Below the pieces are notes generated by a model. It worked only from the letters and a program-made list of their open reading frames with translations. It did no database searches and was not told where the DNA came from. From Oscillospiraceae bacterium (lineage in GTDB: Bacteria > Bacillota > Clostridia > Oscillospirales > Oscillospiraceae), in assembly GCA_020025295.1 (NCBI GenBank), contig JAHHSJ010000037.1:1-20107 (forward strand): DNA of 20,107 bases. Direction: 5' to 3'. Made by a program: the position numbers and the translations under genes. Below, piece by piece: positions 15,021 through 20,107 of the stretch; within the stretch, counting starts at the first letter, position 1; every line of letters starts with the position of its first letter.

Positions 15021-15968
15021 ATGCTGGAGGTCGTGTTCAGTTCCAGTGTAGAGGGTACGATAAAATGTGCACAGCACTGTGGAAAACAGATTGGCGGCAT
15101 TGTTAGCGTCGGAATCTTTTGTGAGGACGGTGAGAAAAAGCCTTCCCGTAAGCAGCAAAGAGAAGCCCAGCGTCAAGCGGAGCAGGAGATGCGTCGGCTT
15201 CAGGAGCAGGCGGTGCCATTGGGCGGAGCTCCGCAGGATGTATTCTGTTTTCCGCTGGGACTCAGCATGGGCGACATCAGTGATGACGGGTTCTCTCGGG
15301 GCAGAAAAGAGAACATTTCCAGACTGACTGCCCTGGTTCCGTCGGAACAGGTATACTACCTGGAGAGCATCGACAAGGCCGCTGCCGCATTTTCGAGTTT
15401 GACCGAACGAGCCGGGAAGGGAGAGCGTATCCGCATCTGGTACAGTGACCAGCCGGACGAATACTGCGGTATGCTCTGGTTTTTGAGCGAACTTTTGCGC
15501 CGAATCAACAAGCTTCCGCCCATCACGCTGCTGAAATTGCCGGAGATGTTCCAAGTGGGAGATGTGGTGCAAAGCAGCTGTGGCTGGGGCGGCATCCAAC
15601 CGGAGTTGTTTGGTTCCTTTTTGCATCTGGCACAGGAAGTAACGCCGGCTTTCCTTCGGGCAGCCACTTTGGAGTGGCGCAGACTGCAAGAAGAGCGAAT
15701 GCCGCTGCGTGTCGTGGTCAACGGGCGGGTCCAGAGCGTTCCGGAGGACTTTTACGACTCCTTTTTGAACCGGGAACTGGACCGGATGGACGAGGAATTT
15801 TCCGAAGCTGCCCTCATCGGTGGGATTCTCGGTCGCTATCAGCTGGGCATCGGTGATTTGTTTCTGGCACGGCGTGTGGAGTCACTGATCGACGCAGGAA
15901 GGCTCATTCCCGTCACAACACCAAAACCGGGGGATATCATCTATCGTCGAAGACTGAAAAAGGCGTAA
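15021..15968 (+). CDS. DUF1835-family protein of unknown function
   Basis: This 315-residue predicted soluble protein has no signal peptide or membrane segment. The start MLEVVFSSSVEGTIKCA and the later PLGLSMGDIS motif (78-87) are typical of DUF1835 proteins, as is the IRIWYSDQPDEY segment (137-148). The C-terminal part (about 200-315) would match the DUF3658-type partner domain. A charged Lys/Arg/Gln-rich stretch (39-62) is probably an inserted helix. The function of this family is not established, so none is assigned. The gene stands alone: it is divergent from the cobalamin operon, has its own promoter, and is followed by a terminator at 16013. No evidence ties it to B12 or sialic acid beyond proximity. 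Confidence 0.85.
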   Translation: MLEVVFSSSVEGTIKCAQHCGKQIGGIVSVGIFCEDGEKKPSRKQQREAQRQAEQEMRRLQEQAVPLGGAPQDVFCFPLGLSMGDISDDGFSRGRKENISRLTALVPSEQVYYLESIDKAAAAFSSLTERAGKGERIRIWYSDQPDEYCGMLWFLSELLRRINKLPPITLLKLPEMFQVGDVVQSSCGWGGIQPELFGSFLHLAQEVTPAFLRAATLEWRRLQEERMPLRVVVNGRVQSVPEDFYDSFLNRELDRMDEEFSEAALIGGILGRYQLGIGDLFLARRVESLIDAGRLIPVTTPKPGDIIYRRRLKKA

Positions 15969-16012
15969 TAAATACCATCTGAATTTTCAGTTAACTCAAT
16001 ATAGTATTGTGT

Positions 16013-16059
16013 AAATGTGCAGCGGGGTTCTGTTTCAGGAATCCGCCGCACATTTTTTA
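16013..16059 (+). terminator. Terminator of the DUF1835-family gene
   Basis: An imperfect long stem pairs 16013-16030 (AAATGTGCAGCGGGGTTC) with 16038-16055 around a 7-base loop, and the 3' arm runs into a T-rich tract (TTTTTTAT to 16060). It lies 45 bases after the stop codon. Confidence 0.85.
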
Positions 16060-16301
16060 TCGGCAGAATGGTAATTCTGCGATAGTAAGTACGAAAATTT
16101 CGAATTGAGATCATTCACAGGGATTGATAGGCACAATTTGAAATTTTTTCGATTGTTTTGGAAATTTGTGGGAAGCAAAAGTTCTTTATCGACTTTGACA
16201 TAATGACTAAAAAAAGAAAAATTTTTTTATTTAATAAACGAACAGAAAAAATATTTCAATATGATAACATATCATTAAATACAATAAAATTGGGGCTATG
16301 T
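16060..16301. other. A/T-rich region upstream of the second sialidase
   Basis: No supported gene. An 11-base direct repeat, TTGACATAATG, lies at 16195-16205 and again at 16314-16324. Neither copy has a convincing -10 box at the right distance. The stretch also contains the palindrome at 16261-16275. Confidence 0.5.
16261..16275. promoter_or_regulatory. Palindrome, possible operator
   Basis: ATGATA-ACA-TATCAT is a perfect 6-bp inverted repeat with a 3-base spacer. It lies about 125 bases before the second sialidase start and about 27 bases upstream of the predicted -35 box. The shape suits a dimeric regulator; the regulator is unknown. Confidence 0.4.
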
Positions 16302-16330
16302 TTGCGTTTGAAATTGACATAATGTATAAA
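16302..16330 (+). promoter_or_regulatory. Candidate promoter of the second sialidase
   Basis: -35 TTGCGT (16302-16307), 17-base spacer and -10 TATAAA (16325-16330). The -35 box is weak (TTG only), so this is tentative; a weak -35 would fit an activated promoter. Confidence 0.4.
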
Positions 16331-16372
16331 AACTGCGCGGAATGATAGCTTTTCAATTTTGTTGAAACTAGA

Positions 16373-16378
16373 AGGAGG
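16373..16378 (+). promoter_or_regulatory. Ribosome binding site of the second sialidase
   Basis: AGGAGG lies seven bases before ATG 16386, which is followed directly by a signal peptide. Confidence 0.9.
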
Positions 16379-16385
16379 AACGAAA

Positions 16386-19300
16386 ATGAAACAAAAGCGA
16401 TCCGGAACTTCCTTGCGGAACCGCTCGCTGGCCCTGCTTATGGCTGTTTTTGTTGCTGTGCAGCTTGCCGTACCGGCATATGCGGAAACGGAAACACAGC
16501 CTGTTGAGCAAGAGACCATCGTGACGGAAGTGCAGCAGGAAGCTTCAGGGGAACCTGCGGAAGCCGTAGTCCCGACGGAAGTCGAGGAGAAGGAGACCGA
16601 GGTGGAAGCTGAGGTACCTCAGGAAGAGGCACAGAACACCGAGAATGAGGAGCCTCAGGAAGATGAGGTGGATGCGGTTTTTGCAAAGGCAGCACCTTCT
16701 CTCGACATTCCCGGTTACACCCGTGTTACGAGTGATACCTTGGACGACACCAAATACTATTTGATTGTCAGCGTGGACAGTGCCGGCAAACTTTATGCAT
16801 TTTATCCGGATGCAGCGCACAAGGATGCAGATCCCGGTAACGCAGTCGATCCTAACCACAGAAACCATCACAGTGGCTGCCCGGAAGGAACTTTCGTGGC
16901 AGAGCTGGCCGTGGATTCTGCCAAGAATACCGTTACTGCGAAGCATGCAGCCGCTGGACAGAAGGATTTGAATATGGATGCGCTGCTGTTCACTCTGGAA
17001 GAGAAGGGCAGCCAGTATGGATTCGTGGATGCAAACAAGAATTATCTGGCTGTGACCACGGAAATGCTGACGGCAAAACCTGCGTATCTCAAAGTGAGCA
17101 TCAATGACAAGGGCGTGTTTACGATTCAGAGTCCCACTCGTCACTTGGACTTCAATAAGGCTGGCGACCCGCATCAGTTTAAAAACGGACGGGGCCAAGC
17201 ATTTAAGACGAACTTCTGGGGTCCCGGCGATAATCGCTTCCCGTTGTACCTGTACACCAAGGACAACGCCTCTGTGACGCCCACCGTGAACAAGGCGGAA
17301 CTGAATGAAGCGATTGAAACGGCTAAGGGTCTGAAAACTGAAATTTATACAGAAGCAAGCAAGGCTTCTCTTGAGAAAGCGCTGACTGAGGCAATTGCAG
17401 AGCAGCAGCGTGAGAACTCCACCAAGGAATCGGTTGCTGAAGCAACGGAAAAGCTGAACATGGAGCTTCAGGCAATGCGTCCGAAGGACGAACTGCTGGC
17501 TCCGACCCGTCCCAACCCCGATCATGGCACTACCGTTGGCGAGCCTTTCCCGGCAGGTATTGGCGGCAGCAAAACCTTCCGTATTCCTGCGCTGATTACG
17601 CTGAACGATGGTTCCTTGGCTGCAGCCATTGACGCCCGTTGGGATGAGTGCCCTGACGGTTTTGGTATTGATACCCTGTTCAGCAGATCGACCGACGGAG
17701 GCAAGACTTGGCAGTACAACTTCCCCAACTACTTCAACGACAGCGTGGACCAGTATTGGGGCGGCGGCAAGAATAAGGGCAATGCCACGGCCTTCCTGGA
17801 CCCCGTCATGGTTCAGGATCATAACGGTAGAATTTACCTGATGACCGACCTGTATTCCGGCGGTACCTTTATCATTACCGCTAAAAAGGATTCTGGCTAT
17901 GAAATTGTTGACGGTGTGGAACGCATGGCCATCCACTACTCCAGAGAGGGAAGCGCCGGCAGCTACGATTTCTATGTCGGAGATTTCAAAAAAGAGGCGG
18001 GCGATACAAAGGCTTATGCTCCTCTGATTGCCAACGGTGATAAGACGCATACGGCTGCTTATTATGTGGATGAATACTATAACCTCTACACTGCGGACAA
18101 GCGTCCCATGTACTGTGCGCAGCTGGGAACAAACAAGAAGCCGTTGAGCGGCAAGTATGTCCAGCAGAATGTGTTCTACTACAATGCAGATCTGCATGTG
18201 CGCAGAGCAACCTTCCTCTGGATGGTGACCTCAGACGATAATGGTCAGACTTGGTCTGCACCTACCATCATGAACCCCATGGTGAGAGAGCGTCCTGCCA
18301 CCCATCGCTTCTACGGCGTTGGCCCCGGCGCAGGTCTGTGCCTGGATGACGGTACTGTGATGATGACGTGCTATCTGCATACGCCCGAGCGTTCCAGCTT
18401 TATCTATAAGAATCCTGACGAAACGGTCTGGCATCGTTCTCAGAATGCAACCGAGGACCGATCCAGTGAGAGCACTCTGGTTCAGATTGACAGCAATACC
18501 GTCCGTCAGTTCTGCCGTGACGAGCATTCGGTGCTTCGCTATACGGACCACAAGAGAAATGCCGAGGGTAAGTGGATCGCACAGCCTCCTGTTGAAGTGC
18601 CCAATGTGCCCAAGACGCAGATGAATCAGCTTTCCGCAATTCGTTATTCCGAGACGATCAACGGAAAGCCCGTCATTCTTGTTTCTACCGCTTCGACCGG
18701 AACAACATCTCGCCAGAATGGTAAGATTTATGCCTTCAATCTGGAAAACGATGCAGGCAGAACGATGACGCATATTGGGTCTTACGAGGTCAATAAGCGT
18801 GGTGAAACCTACGGCTATTCCAGCCTTACCGAGCTGAAGGATGGAACCATTGGCCTTCTGTATGAAGATACATGGATTCATGCAACCTACAAGAACATTC
18901 ATTTGAATGAAATTGTTCCTTCTGCGATTATCAACGGTGAGCGCACGGTCAGAGTTTCTCAGTATCGGACCGTAGAGGACGCATTCCCGTTCGATGAACT
19001 GCCTACGCAGGAAGAATTGAACCAGATGGATCGTGCGATTGCCACGGCAGAGATTGTGAATGGCAAGGTCGTGTACACCGGTAATGCAGTGGGTAAGACC
19101 AGCTATGTTATCGGTGATGTCACGGTGAATGTGGAAGTTACAGAGCCGGCCGGAGTCAAGGAAGTTACGCTGGACGAGGGCGAGACGATGGATTTCCCTG
19201 TGAAGAGCGATAAAATTGTGCGCAATACCAATGAAAAAGCAGTTGGCGCCACCGTTGCAACCGATGACAGAACGGTTACGGTTACCGGCGGTCAGTGCCA

Positions 19301-20107
19301 TACCGGCGATGACAAGAGTTATACCGGTGCTGCTGAACCTTTGGCAAAGGGACTCCATATGGTCTTTGTGGATGGCGACGGTTTCCGTGCATTCGCAAAG
19401 GATGCAAACGGTGCGGATGTGTGGCTGAATCCCGCAGGTATGACCGGATTCCCCTGCGATACCGAGCCTCAGAAGATTTACTTTGAGCAGCAGAGTGACG
19501 GTACCTTCTTCATTAAGACGGAAAGCAGATATCTGGCGTTCTGGAGAAATGGAGACAATATCTATGACGCTGGCAGCAGTCCTGCTGGCAATCCTGCACT
19601 GTACAAATTCAAACTGTACCGTCCGATTGCTGAAGGCGAGACTTCCTCCACTGAGATGCCCGGTTATATTCAGGTGAAACAGAAGTCGGAAATCAAGGAC
19701 GGCGGTCTGTACCTGATTGCTGCGGAGTATTCCGGCGAGCATTATATCCTGTGGCCTGCAATTGAAGGCAATAAGCATGCGCATGTCGCAAAGGTTGACA
19801 AAAACGCCAAAAATGTTACCCACAAGGTGGAAAATAAGTTCTATACCTTGACTGTTACCGGTAACACCGGCGGTACTTCTGATGTGGTCTTTGACGATGT
19901 GATCTACCGTGTTACTGTAAATCACGATCATGCGTTCGGTACGGATTGGAATCATGATGCTACCGGTCACTGGCATGAATGTGAATGTGGTGAGAAGCAG
20001 GATCAGGCAGAGCACACCTTCGGCGAGTGGACGGAGCGTAAGCCCGCCACTAAGACCGAAACCGGTCTGAAGGTTCATAGCTGCACGGTTTGCGGCTATG
20101 AGGAAAC
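16386..20107 (+). CDS. Secreted GH33 sialidase, 3'-truncated by the window edge
   Basis: The frame stays open to the window end (1240 codons visible). The product should hydrolyse terminal sialic acid from host glycans. Order: signal peptide 1-33 (AYA|E); Glu-rich spacer 34-105; module A 108-295; FIVAR-like helices about 299-365; GH33 about 390-870; small beta domain; module B about 970-1090; MPGY module from about 1091; His/Cys-rich zinc-ribbon-like repeats from about 1180 (HECECG, CTVCG). GH33 marks: FRIP 398-401, Asp boxes SRSTDGGKTW 433-442 and SDDNGQTW 616-623, and candidate catalytic residues R399, R418, D424, E695, R711, R776 and Y811, spaced as in NanI-type enzymes. It is a paralogue of the first sialidase without the SGNH domains. 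The anchor lies outside the window. Long minus-strand frames opposite it are not genes. Confidence 0.93.
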   Translation, partial: MKQKRSGTSLRNRSLALLMAVFVAVQLAVPAYAETETQPVEQETIVTEVQQEASGEPAEAVVPTEVEEKETEVEAEVPQEEAQNTENEEPQEDEVDAVFAKAAPSLDIPGYTRVTSDTLDDTKYYLIVSVDSAGKLYAFYPDAAHKDADPGNAVDPNHRNHHSGCPEGTFVAELAVDSAKNTVTAKHAAAGQKDLNMDALLFTLEEKGSQYGFVDANKNYLAVTTEMLTAKPAYLKVSINDKGVFTIQSPTRHLDFNKAGDPHQFKNGRGQAFKTNFWGPGDNRFPLYLYTKDNASVTPTVNKAELNEAIETAKGLKTEIYTEASKASLEKALTEAIAEQQRENSTKESVAEATEKLNMELQAMRPKDELLAPTRPNPDHGTTVGEPFPAGIGGSKTFRIPALITLNDGSLAAAIDARWDECPDGFGIDTLFSRSTDGGKTWQYNFPNYFNDSVDQYWGGGKNKGNATAFLDPVMVQDHNGRIYLMTDLYSGGTFIITAKKDSGYEIVDGVERMAIHYSREGSAGSYDFYVGDFKKEAGDTKAYAPLIANGDKTHTAAYYVDEYYNLYTADKRPMYCAQLGTNKKPLSGKYVQQNVFYYNADLHVRRATFLWMVTSDDNGQTWSAPTIMNPMVRERPATHRFYGVGPGAGLCLDDGTVMMTCYLHTPERSSFIYKNPDETVWHRSQNATEDRSSESTLVQIDSNTVRQFCRDEHSVLRYTDHKRNAEGKWIAQPPVEVPNVPKTQMNQLSAIRYSETINGKPVILVSTASTGTTSRQNGKIYAFNLENDAGRTMTHIGSYEVNKRGETYGYSSLTELKDGTIGLLYEDTWIHATYKNIHLNEIVPSAIINGERTVRVSQYRTVEDAFPFDELPTQEELNQMDRAIATAEIVNGKVVYTGNAVGKTSYVIGDVTVNVEVTEPAGVKEVTLDEGETMDFPVKSDKIVRNTNEKAVGATVATDDRTVTVTGGQCHTGDDKSYTGAAEPLAKGLHMVFVDGDGFRAFAKDANGADVWLNPAGMTGFPCDTEPQKIYFEQQSDGTFFIKTESRYLAFWRNGDNIYDAGSSPAGNPALYKFKLYRPIAEGETSSTEMPGYIQVKQKSEIKDGGLYLIAAEYSGEHYILWPAIEGNKHAHVAKVDKNAKNVTHKVENKFYTLTVTGNTGGTSDVVFDDVIYRVTVNHDHAFGTDWNHDATGHWHECECGEKQDQAEHTFGEWTERKPATKTETGLKVHSCTVCGYEE

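Noticed and set aside
16545..18197. Minus-strand frame of 550 codons opposite the second sialidase
   Set aside because: The plus strand encodes the RIP motif, Asp boxes and a full catalytic set across this interval; the minus frame has no start signals or family character.
18231..20078. Minus-strand frame of 615 codons near the window end
   Set aside because: Same reason: the sialidase reading frame continues through it on the plus strand with conserved modules matching the first sialidase.

Overview
The window looks like a chromosomal segment of a gut-dwelling Gram-positive anaerobe of the class Clostridia (Oscillospirales or Lachnospirales type). This is inferred from strong AGGAGG ribosome binding sites, sigma-A-like promoters, a sortase-type C-terminal anchor, a lipoprotein signal, an ECF vitamin transporter and clostridial surface-protein modules. 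No rRNA, tRNA, CRISPR array or insertion sequence was seen.

Layout. (i) 342-6701, minus strand: a secreted, probably wall-anchored 2119-residue sialidase. It joins two SGNH/GDSL esterase-like domains to a complete GH33 catalytic domain, and a terminator follows at 250-281. (ii) 6702-7201: non-coding. It holds the sialidase promoter, an unusual interleaved set of inverted repeats just downstream of it, and two strong hairpins, one of which ends the next operon. (iii) 7202-14496, minus strand: a tightly packed five-gene operon behind a cobalamin (B12) riboswitch with its own promoter and a riboswitch-proximal terminator. In transcription order the genes are a 899-residue surface protein with a DUF4430 domain plus a prenyltransferase-like alpha barrel, a DUF4430 lipoprotein, an EcfT transmembrane protein, a fused double ECF ATPase, and a long ECF S-component-like membrane protein. 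(iv) 15021-15968, plus strand: a divergent DUF1835-family gene with its own promoter and terminator. (v) 16386 to the window end, plus strand: a second GH33 sialidase, paralogous to the first but without the SGNH domains and cut off by the window edge.

How it may work together. The operon reads as a complete corrinoid-uptake route. The DUF4430/alpha-barrel protein resembles the two halves of animal intrinsic factor, haptocorrin and transcobalamin, in reversed order, and would capture B12 outside the cell. The DUF4430 lipoprotein could pass it to the ECF transporter, and the riboswitch would shut the operon off when B12 is plentiful. The two sialidases flank this operon and should release host sialic acids; the SGNH domains of the first may remove O-acetyl groups that hinder sialidases. 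A functional link between the two systems, such as attack on sialylated host B12-binding proteins, is speculation from proximity.

Most other long open frames in the window lie antisense to these genes and are codon-bias shadows, including long frames opposite both sialidases.
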